Assembly (NCBI GenBank): GCA_038501625.1
Contig: JAZAYU010000013.1
Location: 2,976,001-3,040,000, forward strand
Reading direction: 5' to 3'
From: Corbicula japonica
Lineage: Eukaryota > Mollusca > Bivalvia > Venerida > Cyrenidae
Length of the DNA: 64,000 nt
The position numbers and the translations under genes were made by a program. Of the stretch, positions 21,881-33,900 are shown one piece after another (the stretch's first letter is position 1; every line of letters begins with the position of its first letter). Under the pieces are notes generated by a model. It was not told the origin of the DNA and searched no databases. It saw nothing but the letters and a program-made list of their open reading frames with translations.

Positions 21881-22841
21881 GAAGCATAGGCAATTGTCTT
21901 ACCTCGTATTTCCATTAACATTGTTTTAAAAAATAGTTTATCATCAATATTAAACTTTATTTCACTATCTGGAATTTGATATATAGGTATTTCTAAGTCC
22001 TGATATTCTGAAGTATACTGGTCTTTGACTTGTTTTATCAAATTATTTATTTCAGTTACATAATGAGCATCTTTTAAAAGTGTATTATTGAATTTCCAGT
22101 ATGAATATCCTTTACTTAATTTGATTAAATCTAAACAAAGTGTAATAAGTGAGTAATCAGTTCTATAACCTGGCTGGATTTTAGAATTTTCTACATCGGT
22201 AAACAAATAGTTAGAAATTAAGAAAAAATCTAATCTCGCTTTTTTAACTGGATTTTTCTTAAACCATGTATATTGTTGTGCCTCTAGATTTTGCTCCCTC
22301 CAACAAATTATCAGATCATGTTCAATAATCACTTGTAATACAACGTCCCTAGCTTTGGGGTTATTCAAATTAACGTAATTGAAGCAATCAATATCCGGAT
22401 TTAAGACCAAGTTAAAGTCTCCAGCCAAAATACAGTAATGATCTATTTCTGCAATTTTTGCTTGAACATATTCATAGAATACAGGTTCATCTTTATTTGG
22501 TCCATAAATGCAAAACAGAGAAAATTTCTTTGAGTATATTTCACAGTGTACTATTAACAAATTTCCATTATCATCTTTTTCAATTTTATCTAATTTGAAA
22601 TCAAAATTATTACTTACGAATATTGCAACCCCCCTTGACTGACTGTTGAAATTATTTAAATAAAACATTAATACCCCCATTGGCCACGTATAAATGTGTA
22701 TTCTTTATCTGTAAAATGAGTATCTTGCAAGAAATATATATTGTACCTTTTAGCTTTTAAATAGTTTAAAACATCTTTTCTTTTATTTTTATCTCCTAAC
22801 CCTTGTACGTTCATAGATGCAATTGTTAGTTTTTCAGTCAT
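21881..22841 (-). pseudogene. LINE apurinic-type endonuclease
   Basis: The reading starts at an ATG at 22841 (MTEKLTIASMNVQGLG) with LQDTHF, shifts frame near 22680, and continues as SRGVAIFVSNNFDF, YGPNKDEPVF, AGDFNLVLNPDID, and ARLDFFLIS, all standard endonuclease motifs. The final catalytic motif reads TDYSLI where an active enzyme has a histidine (S/TDH), so the catalytic residue is lost as well as the frame. Confidence 0.8.
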
Positions 22842-23754
22842 TATTTGTTATTAAAAACATGTATTTTACTTGTCCAGGAAGCTCCACACAACACAGGATA
22901 TGATAAAATTTCCTTCATTGCTGTTCTCTCAAGATAAGAAGGCAGTCTGAAAAGTACTGAACTAAAACAACATATAACAGACATCTTAAATTGATGTCTA
23001 CAAAACTGGAGGTCTTATGTAATTTCATTATGACTAATTTTCTTAACCCTTTCCACGCATTATTACGCATGTGCGACCAGCGCAGATCCAGAATCAACAA
23101 TAGTACAATTTTGATCCATCCCAAACGATGGTATGCATGTGGCGATGAACATGAAACCTTTTAGATTAATACCATTCCATATTTAGAGGCTTATGATCCC
23201 AGAAAAAAGAATGGGTTTGCCCTAAACAATAAAACAATTGGCGGAACTAAACAAAATAGAATTTTGACAGGAGATCTTAGACATATGATACAGATCATAA
23301 ATATATATTATACATGTACATGACATAAATATGATAGAACTGCATAATTCAATTGATATTTCGCAACCAGATAATAAATTTTATAATTTTAAATGCGAAA
23401 TTTATTAGAGAAAAAAACGTATATTTTAAACTAATGCCTAAATGTCAGGCCAGAAACGGCTTTATGATAGATGCAACAAAGGAGAATACAAAGTAAACAA
23501 AAATGTATGGGTATCAAACGATCCGCTATATATTTATTTTTAGGCTAAAATTCTTTGGTTTTATTTTAAAGATACTTATAGTAATTTCGAAATTATTACA
23601 TTTTTTTTAAATTGTTTATACAGCATTGTTTTTTCTTAAATAAACGCCATTCCATTAGAATTGATTGTTTTATTCTAAAGTCTAAGATATCATTCGCATG
23701 AAAGTTTTATTGGATTGTTGTTTGATACTTATATTAAATAAATACAATTTTTCA
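22842..23754. other. No gene; partial dispersed repeat
   Basis: A + strand partial copy of the about 400-bp repeat covers roughly 23085-23290 (TTTTGATCCATCCCAAACGA to AGGAGATCTTAG). The rest is AT-rich and unassigned. Confidence 0.5.
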
Positions 23755-24060
23755 TGAATATTATCAGTACTATTATGCTAGATTTTATTGCTGGAAGTTC
23801 ATATTTAGACATGTTAACTAACGAAATCGAAAAGTTAAAGTTTAGATGTACGGCCTGGTGATCGCTCATTAGGAGTTTTTTTTTCCTCGAAACATACTCC
23901 TATATTCCTATAAAGTGTTAACATTTTTATGAAATAAAAAGAACTGTCAAATATCAGTTTTTATTTATAAATTTTGTACTTTTACAGCATATCTTTTGGC
24001 ATCTACAATATTTCCATTTTGACGTTTCAGGATCGATGACTTAGAATGACAATATTTACG
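23755..24060. repeat. Block shared with 57930-58240
   Basis: Shared runs include GAAAAGTTAAAGTTTAGATG and GGATCGATGACTTAGAA with similar spacing, placing this block at the downstream end of copy A as 57930-58240 is in copy B. No coding sequence is seen. Confidence 0.6.
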
Positions 24061-24089
24061 TTTGTGAAAATATTTCAGTAAAAAACAAA

Positions 24090-24530
24090 TGGTATAAAAA
24101 GTGAAATATGAATATCAGGAACGGCCACAACGAGCAGAAACAGCCTTCCCACACATCCAAAAAGTAGAGAGAAGAGAGCATGGTTCTGTTAGGATCAAAT
24201 TCAAAATAGACGCCACAAACAATAAACGAAAGTGAGAACCCTAGAGGCTACCGCCTTGGGACAGTCAGTGGCAAAACTATTTGCCACTGGGGGTTCAAAC
24301 CAGGTTCTAGAGTGCACCAACCTCACACTTGCCCCAATAGGTTCTCATATCAATAAACAAGTTTTGTCTTGGTGAAGTAACTCCAACCCTCCAATAAACT
24401 TAAGAATATTGCATGCAAAAGCACATAAACATATTTAACTTAAGAAGCTAACAGCACTCCAAAGCAAAGGGGCGGCTACTTAATAATTGTACCGAGACCG
24501 GTCAAATCAGCAAGAATACTAAGTCTGGGT
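24090..24530 (-). mobile_element. Penelope-like 3' end, minus strand
   Basis: The reverse complement of the tail of the 15665-18984 element is present, ending at AAAAAGTGAAATATGAATATC (24097). A short piece of RT C-terminus and linker (TTTGACCGGTCTC) precedes it near 24520. It is 5'-truncated, like most copies here. Confidence 0.65.
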
Positions 24531-25130
24531 TTCGTATTAGTCAGCGAGGGATAATATGACACACAGACCGGCAATGTATCTTCACACACCCTGTCAAGAA
24601 ACCAAACAATTGTTGCATTATAGACTGCAAAGCATTTCAAAGGCAAAACAGAAAAAAAATAGATTATTCATTTATTCGCTAATTGTATTTCAAATGGAAC
24701 AGTTTCCCGTTGAGAACCTCACAAATTCATCTGTTTACGTCACTAAACTACTTGCGTGACGTCACTACTATGTTGCTTCAATGGCTATGTCGATTCGATA
24801 TTTATTTCTAAAAATTTAGATTAATTTTATAGTTTTAACTTAAAAAAAAAACATTACACGATTATCATCTGTGACGATTTAAATAATCCATTAATATACC
24901 GCTTAACAAATGAGGAGATCGGCTTAATTACGCGCAATTATCCCGAAATTTAAGGCAAAATTACGGAGGACAACAAAAGGTTGGAGGCCAGACGGGGAAA
25001 TTAACTCAAGTGCATTTTGTATTTACGGCTGATCCGTAAATACGGAATTCAATCAACGTCAAATTATACAGTCAAATTCAAGGGAATTTATGTGCAGTAT
25101 AATTATCAGTTTTATTAAGGGATCTGGGAG
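24531..25130. other. No gene seen
   Basis: A 67-residue open frame at 24556-24759 has no recognisable feature. No repeat structure is visible. Confidence 0.4.
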
Positions 25131-25159
25131 CGACAAAACTGCGTAGCTAAATGAATTTA

Positions 25160-26290
25160 GGAAAAGGTGAAATATACATATCAGGAATTGCCACATTCTG
25201 AAAAAAACAGTCTTTCCACAAAGTCAAGAAGAAAAAGAGAGCAAGTTTAATAAAATGATCAGTTTCAAAAAAGAAACCACAAACAATTAACAAAAATGAG
25301 AACCCGAGGGGTTACCGCCATAGAACGGTCAATGGCAAATCAAACTACGGGTTCAACCTAGGTTCTAGGGTGCACCAACCTCACACTTGCCCCAACAGGT
25401 TCTCACAAAACAGGTCTTCGTGAAATAACTCCAACCCACCCATCAACTCAACAATGTTGCAAAGCACACATACATATTAAACATAAGAAGTTAATAGCAT
25501 TGCAAAGCCAAAGGGGCGGGTACTCAATCATCTTACCGAGACCAAAGCTCCTGGAGTAAAATCAGCAACAACACGACTAATCGAGCTTCTGGGTTCTTTT
25601 AAGAAAAGATTTCCCATAAACCTTCATGAACACTTTTAAACCCCTGCCACCGTCATGCAACCAAAGAGGTTAGAATAATGATAAACTGTAGATGGGTTAA
25701 TCAACAGGTCTGCAGATCGCTGTAAAATATCATGTTGGTAACCTTTCTTTTTAAATTAACAGATTGGTTTTACGAATAACCGGGAGAAATTAACATCGCC
25801 TTTTATCTTCGTAAGTCTATACTCGTAAATTAAATCTCCATAAAAACTGACTGCGAAATACCTTGTTGCAATAGTGATTTTGAACTGCATCTGTATTTTT
25901 TATTAGATCTGGGTATCGGACTTGCAAAAGGTTTTCCTTAATTTGTGATACCGAGTACCTTATTTTAAAAGTGTTTCTGTAATGCAAAGATTACGTTCAT
26001 TGAAATCATTAACATCGTTGCAAGCTCTTGGAAAGCGAACAAGCTGTGAGATATAAACCCCGTAAGATGTTGCACGAGGAACATCGCCGTCTAAAAAACG
26101 GAAAATTTATATATTAAAATTAAAATCATCTCTTTTATCATATATTTTAGTACTTACGTAACCATTTTCAATGGACAGATTGAAATCAAGAAAGTTTGCT
26201 TGTTTTTCTGAAGTGTTCGCTTTATTAAGCTGAAGTTCTTTAGGTTAAATTTTATAAACCACAGATGGAAAATAATTATTATCTTTGTTT
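25160..26290 (-). mobile_element. Penelope-like RT C-terminus and tail, minus strand
   Basis: Read on the minus strand: YPKELQLNKANTSEKQANFL, LDGDVPRATSYGVYISQLVR, NERNLCITE, KLRKTFCK, GDLIYEYR, CKFKKKGYQHDILQRSA and FTPGALVSVR, then the tail ending at 25160. This is the cleanest C-terminal RT sequence in the window and defines what follows the YLDD region. The catalytic region and everything upstream are missing. Confidence 0.75.
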
Positions 26291-26489
26291 AAACTAGAAA
26301 TGTGTCCATAGCACACGGATGCCCCCGCTATGCATTGTTTTCAGATACTAAAGTACAATGATGGGAATTATAGCATTTCAAAGACAGTGATGTTCGAGTA
26401 ATAATAAGAATATGCATAAACTTGATAATCAAGTAAATTATTTGTATTTGTGGCACTGTTGTCTTCTCATTACGGAAATGTCTGTGAAG

Positions 26490-26830
26490 AAGTTGGTGGT
26501 AATGCAAAGCAATGTCATAGTAAACATTTGTACCAAGTTATTTTGAAATCCCTTCATTCATAAAGAAGTTCTAGCCCGAACAAGTAAATTCAAGTTTTAG
26601 TAACTGTGACCTTGACCTTGGACTTACAGGCATGGGTAATGTACGCAACACACAGCCTTGTCATGGTGAACATTTGTGCCAAGTTATTTTGAAAACCCTT
26701 CATTCGAAACAAAGTTATAGCCCGGACAAGAAAATTCTATTTTTAGTAACAATGACCTTGACCTTGGACCTACAGGCATGGACATGGAACACGACTCACC
26801 ACCTTGTCATGGTGAACAATAGTCTCAATA
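26490..26830. repeat. About 146-bp tandem repeat, first block
   Basis: Two units, anchors at 26604 and 26750. Each contains GGTGAACATTTGTGCCAAGT and GCCCGGACAAG. The array is interrupted at about 26830 by roughly 600 bp of unrelated sequence. Confidence 0.8.
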
Positions 26831-27429
26831 ATTCGACTGCAAGCACAGACCATTATCATACGGACGTTTTCGTTGTCTGTTCTTTACGTCTCAAGCAGTT
26901 ACGATCAAAACTGTGGTGGAAATCGACCCGATTTAAATTCTTTTTTTTCACTCCCACATGAAAATGTCAACACTGGTATGTCAAATATCGTTATAAAACA
27001 TAAATAATGATAAAAGTAACAATAAAATAAACGAATAATCCACAAAATAACTTTTAAACCTACCACAGCATATGCCGTTTACACGGTGAAAATTATCGAT
27101 AAACGCGAGTCAGATAAACTTTATGAGGTGTAATCGACATGGGTGGAGGTTTAAAACAGTTTTGCATAAAAAACGAAAACGTTACTTATAAAGGATTACA
27201 TATATTGATTCTACTTGAATGTGGCTTCTCAGGTATGTATTTTTTAAAAATAAATATGGTTTAAGATGCTTTATGAAGCCGGCAAAAGATTGAAAAGTTG
27301 CGATTCAATTTCCGATCGGCGGCATATAGAAATAGAAGGAAAATTTTCCGCATTGATTAAATAGTAACTGGGTTGTGCGCGAAGAGCGACCATCGAATAT
27401 ATAGAAAAGCTCTTATTGCGCACAAATAG

Positions 27430-28230
27430 TTGGGCTAGGTGAACATTTTTCCAAGTTATTTTGAAATTACTCTATTCCTAACGTAGTTACAACCCTGACA
27501 AGAAAATTCTATTTAAGTAACAGTGACCTTGACCTTGGACCTACAGGCATGGGCATGGTACGGGACACACCATCTTGTCATGATGAACATTTGTGTCAAA
27601 ATATTTTGAAATCAATCTATTCCTAACAAAGTTACAGCCCGGACAAGAAATTTCTATTTTTAGTAACAGTGACCTTGACCTACAGGCATGGGCATCGTAC
27701 GCGATACACCGCCCTGTCACGGTGAACATTTGGGTCAAGTTATTTTGAAATCCCTCCATTTATAATGAAGTTACATCCCGGACAAGAAAAGTCTATTTTT
27801 TAGTAACAGTGACCTTGACCTTGGATCTCCAGGCTTGGGTATTGTGCGAACACACTGCCTTGTCATAGTGAACATTTGTGCAAAGTTATTTTGAAATCCC
27901 TCCATTCATAACAAAGAAACAGCCCGGACAAGAGAATTCTATTTTAAGTAACAGTGACCTTGACCTTCGACCTAAAGGCTTGGGCATGTACGTGCCATAC
28001 CGTCTTGATATGGTGAACAATTATACCAAGTTATTTAAAAATCCAATAAGAAATAACAAAGTTACAGAGCGGACAAGATTTTGCAAGAAAATTCTATTTT
28101 TAGTAACAGTGACCTTGACATTGGACCTACAGGCATGGGTATTGTCACGACACACCGCCTTGTTATGGTGAACATTTGTGCCAAGTTATTTTGAAATTCC
28201 TCCATTCTAAACGAAGTTAAGGGCAAAGTG
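27430..28230. repeat. About 146-bp tandem repeat, second block
   Basis: Five to six units with anchors at 27521, 27667, 27807, 27952 and 28107. One unit lost 7 bp (TTGGACC) after its anchor at 27667. Open frames across the array are by-products of the repeat. Confidence 0.85.
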
Positions 28231-28683
28231 TATATTTTTCTTAACACAAAATGTAAGTGAAAAAGGGGCATAATTTGAAAAATATTGGAAGCAGGGTTAT
28301 GGGTCTTGTTGGTTATGATGTAGATTTTGATAATATATTTCAAGTTTCAAGGCAGTATCTCAAGTAGTTTTAAAGTTATGTGCAAAATGCATATTTTGCT
28401 TAACACAAAATATTAGAAACAAGATATATTCCTATTAAAACTAAAGCATTGTGGTAAAGTTTCATTAAATTCCCACCAGTAGTGTAAGAGGCGTTGCGTT
28501 CACGAGATAAAATCCTATTAAAACTAATGTAAATGGAAGTATCAAAGGGCCATAACTTCTGAACGGAACATGTAAGAGCGAAAACCCACCTTTATGCACA
28601 ACAACATATCAGGCCAAGCATTGTGGTCAAGTTTCATTAAATTCCCACCAGTAGTGTAGGAGGAGCTGCGTTCACGAGAATAT

Positions 28684-28745
28684 CGGACGGACGGACGGAC
28701 GGACGGACGGATGGACGGACGGACGGACGGACGAACGGACGGACA
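28684..28745. repeat. GGAC tetranucleotide microsatellite
   Basis: About fifteen GGAC units with one GGAT and one GAAC interruption, next to a short hairpin (GCCATTTCATGGC) at the end of the composite element. Confidence 0.9.
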
Positions 28746-28829
28746 GGAGCAACTCTTAATGCCCGTCGCCATTTCATGGCGGGGGCATAAAAATCATCAA
28801 GGTACTTCGAGATGTTGTAAAAAGCTGTT

Positions 28830-30360
28830 ATAAAAGTGAAATATGAATATCAGGAATCGCTATACTCACAAAACAGCCACCCCCCCCCCCCCCCCAAACA
28901 CACACACACATACACACACACTGCGAAAAAAGAAGAAAGGTAACGAGAGTATGTTTTTATTAGTACGTTTGTCAAATCAAATAAGACGCCACAAACAATT
29001 AACGACATAGAGAACCCTTGGGGTTACCGCCTTGGAAGGGTCAGTGGCAAAATAAATTGCCGCTGGGGGTTTAAACCAGGTTCTAGGGTGCACCAACCTC
29101 ACACTTGCCCCAACCGGTTCTCATTTTAACAAACTAATACAAGTTGTCATGGTTAAATAACTCCAACTCACCCATCAGCTTAACAATGATACAGGTTTTA
29201 TTTTCTCTAGAAACCTTTATTCAATGAGACTGGTTAGCTTGTATTTTATTAAATTATGAGGGAGAGAAGTATATAACGCAGAGAAATCACAGGTAGACAA
29301 ACAGAACACCTGAAAAATATTTGATTTAAGCTTCTTTAACACGTCATTTGAATTTTTATAGACCAATTACATGATCTTTTATAGCTGTAAGACAAAATGT
29401 TAAGAGAACATATAATTGAGTAGTTGTGCAAGAACTAGAGTTTGCAATAAATCTTGCTTTGTACGGTGTTTTGTGCATTTTAGGCAACCAATACCAGTAC
29501 TTTGTCTTGTTCCGGCTCAACACTGCTTCTAAATTTCTAAATTTTCTAATTTGTAGAGTGTGTGCAGTAACAATATCACTCTCGGACAAAGAAGTCAGTG
29601 TATAAGCATAAGTGCTATTAATCTCTTCAGTTTGAATATTAAAATAGTGTGTACGTCACACTATAATTACATTATTTGAAGCTTTATCAGCAGGTGTAAA
29701 AACAAATCTGTTGTGAAAGTCTTGAATTCCCCTTTTCAAATGACGAAAGTTTAAACGAGGTCGTGATTGTAATAAAGCTATGTTTCTATTATAGAGAGAT
29801 ATACGAGTGTCAATTATATTGAATATTTGTTGTTGTTTTTTTCCAATTAGAAAGAGAATCACGCTCAGCATGTTCTCTTTTGCACCTATTATTGAAAAAT
29901 AAGTTTAAATACTCATCAATTTATCCACGACATGCATTAAAATCAATTTTGGATGGAATTCTTTATTTGGGACCTTTAGAAATTAAATTACGAATTCAAG
30001 AGTCTTTGATTACTTTAAGATCACCAGTAACAATATGACTGGCAGGCTTATAGCAATATTTAGAAGTTAAACACTCTCAAGATATTGGTGTATTTTCAAT
30101 GATCTGTAAATCAGAGGTTATTTTATTGTAATTAAAAAACTGCATTTCTAGTTGGTTTGTTGTATTTAAAACAAACCATAGGCGACTCAGTATTATTAAA
30201 AACATTAGGAACAGCCAACTGTTTTTATCTTATATATACTTGGAATAAAATCTATTCCTTTATTTAAAAAAGAAATTTTAAGAAAATGTCTTTGATGGGC
30301 AAATTCCAAGTAAATGTGTGGCATGAGAACATGCAAAGTGTAACACTAAATAAGACTTGC
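28830..30360 (-). mobile_element. Penelope-like element with internal deletion, minus strand
   Basis: Read on the minus strand from 30360: HQRHFLKISF linker end, VTGDLKVI and RNLISKGPK, FTPADKASNNVIIV (at 29700-29656), then YWYWLPKMHKTPYKARFIAN (29589-29356 frame), ending near the RT palm entry at about 29200. It then jumps straight to the tail near 29170, which runs to 28830. About 1.1 kb of RT middle and C-terminus is deleted. It confirms that linker and RT are contiguous in this element type. Confidence 0.75.
28880..28922. repeat. Poly-C and CA microsatellite
   Basis: A run of 16 C is followed by AAACACACACACACAT and further CA units, inside the Penelope-like tail at 28830-29170. Confidence 0.95.
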
Positions 30361-30469
30361 AACCTCGTAAAATGGATGGAAGAATGAATTGTAACTCCTA
30401 CTATATGTTCATGTAACATAATATTTTGCCATGGCGAAGTATCTTTCTAATGTTTTCCCTTAGATCTAG

Positions 30470-30625
30470 TAGTATATTTAATAGGGAGGTCATACAATAT
30501 AATGGAAGGAATATGGAATATTTGGTTCGTTCGAAATACAAGCAACGTAGTATATTTAATAGGGAGGTCAAACAATATAATGGAAGGAATATGGAATATT
30601 TGGTCCGTTCTAAATACAGGCAACA
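30470..30625. repeat. 78-bp tandem duplication
   Basis: TAGTATATTTAATAGGGAGG starts at 30470 and again at 30548, and the 78-bp units differ at a few bases. Copies A and B have one unit. It produces a spurious 26-residue repeat in open frames. Confidence 0.85.
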
Positions 30626-31718
30626 TACCATTAGCATATTTTACGCCTTTCAATTCAGTAGCCGAATGACCCAAGAACATTTTCAAGGCGGCATCAAGTC
30701 TTGTTAGTGTTGTATTCAAAATATCAATATATTAAGATATGTGTCATATAATCTAACCTTCTATTTTTGAGCCATTGAAATGTGTTGAGAACATAAAAAC
30801 TTCACCAGGACATAGTGTCAGTCACATCCGTAACTTTTTCACTTTTCTAAGATACTTAACACTACATGACTTCCAATAATAAAATATTCCAAATTTCTTC
30901 TACCTGACAAGTTCAAAAACTTATGTAGACGAGACCGTCTCTATAAAACAACGTATTTTTTACTTTTTCTTGTCATAACTTGAAAACCTCGCATAGCAAA
31001 ATAGCAAAGCAATATATTTTTATAGACCGTATTACTGGTATTACTTACTCGTATGTCTCATTTGATACGATGCACTCACATATTTGCCATTATAAATCGC
31101 AAAACAATTCAATAAATTTGCTCAATATTGATTAGAAGTTCAAGCATCTACTGCACCGGAGGAAATATTGGCATCTGTATTATAAACATCATGAATTGGA
31201 TAATAAACCTTTTTGAAATCCTATATGATATCACGATTCGATACTTCCATGAACAGGCTCAATCAAACCGAGCCTGCACTATTTTTATATTTGTCGTGTT
31301 CGAATAACTTTTTACACCCATTATAAAGGGTAAAGAACTATTTTAAATTAAAAGCGAAAATTGTTTCTACGAAATTAAATGAGAACATTAGACGTTTGTG
31401 TTTGTAGGAAAATTATACTTAAACTGTTCATTATAATTCTAGCCCAACACATTCCCCGAATTCCCGCCCCCTACACACATACACACCAAATACTTGGTGT
31501 GTTTCAAATTTGAATAATACCAAGGCAAAATTAATTGTGGCATTTTCAGGTTAAATATTGCGGTTTAAGTCATCTTTGAATTACATACCAGGGTTAATGT
31601 GACCAGACGGCCGGACGTTTCATGATCGTAAATATGCTGAAAAGAAACATGTATACGGATATGAAATTATTCTCTTTAATAACAATTGTTTAAAATACTT
31701 AAGAAACTCATTTCATGT

Positions 31719-31845
31719 TTAAAGAAGTAGCGATTCTAATTTCTTCAAGTACGTGTAATGGAGTAAAAGAAATTAAAAACGCAACTTATTTAAATTACGA
31801 AACATATTTTGTGTTTAAATAAGTTGCGTTCCTAATTTCTTTAAG
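31719..31845. repeat. Inverted and direct repeat cluster
   Basis: GTTTAAAGAAGTAGCGATTC (31719) and GTTTAAATAAGTTGCGTTCC (31813) begin similar 35-bp direct repeats. Between them, 31767-31795 is the inverse of the second, giving a hairpin with arms of about 28 bp and a loop of about 18 bp. Confidence 0.7.
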
Positions 31846-32739
31846 TATATTTACAAATTAGATACTAGTCATCAAAATTAATCAAATAGCTTTTAACGTC
31901 GTTTTCACGGAGAAAGATAAGTTATTTCATATTTGTATTGAGGACAAACGCGGTCAGTAAGATTAGCAAGGAACAAAGAATCTTGATTCCGCAAAATGTT
32001 TCTTCAATTGAATTGAAGTCACATTTTCCATCTTAACTAATTTAATTAGAATTTAATTAAAATGTCGGTTAAAGGTTTCACTAATAAAACCTAAAAATTT
32101 CTAACGAGTTGGCTTTTCAAATGAAATGTCGAATGATTGGTGTCGTAAAAAATACAGCCATAATCAATTAAACTATTAAAAGAAGCATTTATGTCTTTCA
32201 CTAAGAAGTATTGAAGTTTGAAGTTGAATGCCTTAGAAATATCATATCGGGCTATAATTCGAACAACATATGCTGACAAACAGGTTGATATTGCTTATTA
32301 AGTTTTAAGTACAATGTAGTTACCTTTAAACTATTTTCTTATGAATTGAGGGGACGGTGTTTTAGTATTTGCCATAAACATCATTGAAACAGAACTTGCA
32401 AGCTGTTACTTTCCTAACGATGGTTTGCATATGGCGGTGAACATGAAACCTTCAATGCGATATTTTAAAATTAATACCATTCCATGAGCAGCGACGTTTG
32501 GTCCCCAGATAAAAGAATAGGTTTGCCCTTAACGAGAAAACAATGGGGGGAAGAAACAAGTAATTCAAAAACGTCATATTTAGAATTTTTCAATGTTGTC
32601 TTCTTGATATATAATATCCTTTTAACCAAGTGGGTAAGGCGTTTGAAGTTTTTAAATCCATTTATGGTTCAAAATGAAAGTTGCCCAGATTTTTAATGTT
32701 CTTTAAGCAAGCCCCATCAAATGTTATTTTTTCTACAGG

Positions 32740-33700
32740 TTGAATAGGTGGTTTACCTTTTTTGTAAACGGTGCCCTGAAAGCTTAAAAAGTTGATATAA
32801 AATGCTTGATCTTGTTATTGTTTTGAATTTTTAAACTGAGTTGCCAAAACCTTGTTGTACAGGCCTCCTGTTTGTCCATCATACTGAATCCCACAGTTAT
32901 GTGAAAGTTGAAACGTATACAACATAATCAGTTTGTCAGTCTTTATCACAATAAATGTGAACAGAAAATGTTCTACCCTTAACTGTTGATTCAATAGTAG
33001 ATATATTAATCTAATATATTGCCCATTTTAGATGGCTACGTGCTTCCGGGTTTATAGCCGTTTCCTTTTCTAGAGCTTGTAACAATGAGTAAGATTTCAG
33101 TGAACATAATCTTTGCATAACAGAAAAACTTTTTATACAGAATTCTCGGTACCACAAATTAATGAAAACGATTTCCAAGGGTTATCGCCTATACTCAGAT
33201 TTATATAAAATAATACAGATGCAGTTTAAAATCAATACTGCAACAAGGTATTGCTCAGACATTGTTCTATGTTGATTTGATATTTAAACTAAAGGAAATA
33301 AAATGCAATATTAATTTCTCCACGTTAGTTACCTTAAAGTAATGGTTAAGGTGGAGTAATGCCATCTTGATTTTCTTTAGGAAGAGATATCTCAAAGTCT
33401 CATAGCAATATAGGGACAGAAGTAACAAGGGCTGCATCATTTCATATGCTTTTTTCTTGTTATAGGTACCAAATCTAACATAAATGAAGTGAAATGTACA
33501 ATGTGGAAAAATCATAACAAAGAGTACGACTGAAAATTATTTTATATAAGCTTCTTTAATTTTTTGATAGACCAAAATAGGGTTTTGCCGATGGTTTCAA
33601 AAATGCTCTTTTATGGCTGCAAAACAACCGATAATTAAGTAGTTGTGCAAGAACTGGGGAAAATGAATGTACGCTTAATATTGATATGAGGTTTATATTA
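32740..33700. mobile_element. Scrambled Penelope-like fragments, copy C
   Basis: The order is the same as at 5430-6480: minus-strand GIY-YIG entry (about 32740-33020), plus-strand RT C-terminal part (about 33025-33330), and minus-strand RT with IYVRFGT and LSLYCYE (33515-33330). Confidence 0.55.
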
Positions 33701-33900
33701 ATATTTAACTACACTAACGGACATAATTTTACTTATATCTCGAGAAATCAAGAATAATTCGTTATAAGGACAGTTTTCATTAGTGGATTTAAACAGAGCA
33801 AACTTGACATGTTGCCACTCAATATTCCCAAGTTAAATCTACTTATTTCAATATCAGAGAATGGATAAGAATGCAATAAGTTAGAACCCACTTGGTCTAT

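Larger units (their letters stand above)
14640..22841 (-). mobile_element. L1/Tx1-like LINE, disrupted by two insertions
   Basis: Read on the minus strand from 22841: an endonuclease start (SMNVQGLGDKNKRKDV), the endonuclease body, a linker, the RT and a C-terminal knuckle region, in the normal order of a single EN-RT ORF. A 929-bp inverted-repeat element (20948-21876) splits the linker, and a Penelope-like element (about 15665-18984) splits the post-RT region. Removing both leaves about 3.9 kb, a plausible length for such a LINE. Frameshifts and stops make it inactive. Assignment to L1/Tx1 rests on overall resemblance and is tentative. Confidence 0.75.
2340..24060. repeat. Segmental duplication, copy A
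   Basis: Blocks here match copy B in the same order and orientation: 2340-3560 with 34800-36040; 3615-7675 with 43997-48950; 7690-8955 with 50395-51850; 9487-13800 (gene A) with 51893-57400 (gene B); and 23755-24055 with 57930-58240. Copy A lacks the 36060-43980 block of copy B, part of which survives in copy C. Copy A alone carries the LINE/Penelope nest at 14640-22841. Divergence is scattered substitutions plus many indels, so the duplication is not recent. Confidence 0.75.
26307..28790. mobile_element. Composite non-autonomous element with about 146-bp tandem repeats
   Basis: Short inverted ends (ATGCCCCCGCTATG near 26315 and CATGGCGGGGGCAT near 28773) enclose two blocks of tandem repeats (about 26490-26830 and 27430-28230) whose anchor CAGTGACCTTGACC recurs every 140-155 bp, most often 145-146 (27521, 27667, 27807, 27952, 28107; also 26604 and 26750). 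A GGAC microsatellite (28684-28745) lies near the right end. Core repeats plus a microsatellite inside short ends recall bivalve pearl-type and Helentron-derived elements. There is no coding sequence. Confidence 0.65.
30390..33900. repeat. Segmental duplication, partial copy C
   Basis: Collinear with copies A and B but without a gene: 30400-30720 matches 2640-2850 and 35110-35330; 31085-31200 matches 36010-36130; 31590-31680 matches 42460-42520; 31880-31960 matches 43672-43740; 32195-32310 matches 3620-3750 and 43995-44125; 32410-33700 matches the dispersed repeat plus scrambled Penelope-like block. Copy C is compact and serves as an empty-site reference for insertions in copy B. Confidence 0.65.

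Noticed and set aside
26632..28343. Several 70-110-residue frames on both strands
   Set aside because: They fall within the about 146-bp tandem repeats and change frame from unit to unit.
28880..28922. Possible CRISPR or regulatory array
   Set aside because: It is a plain homopolymer and dinucleotide run. No spaced direct repeats of CRISPR type exist anywhere in the window, and the DNA is clearly eukaryotic.
30426..30707. Frames on both strands with a 26-residue internal repeat
   Set aside because: They come from the 78-bp tandem duplication. Copies A and B have no matching frame.
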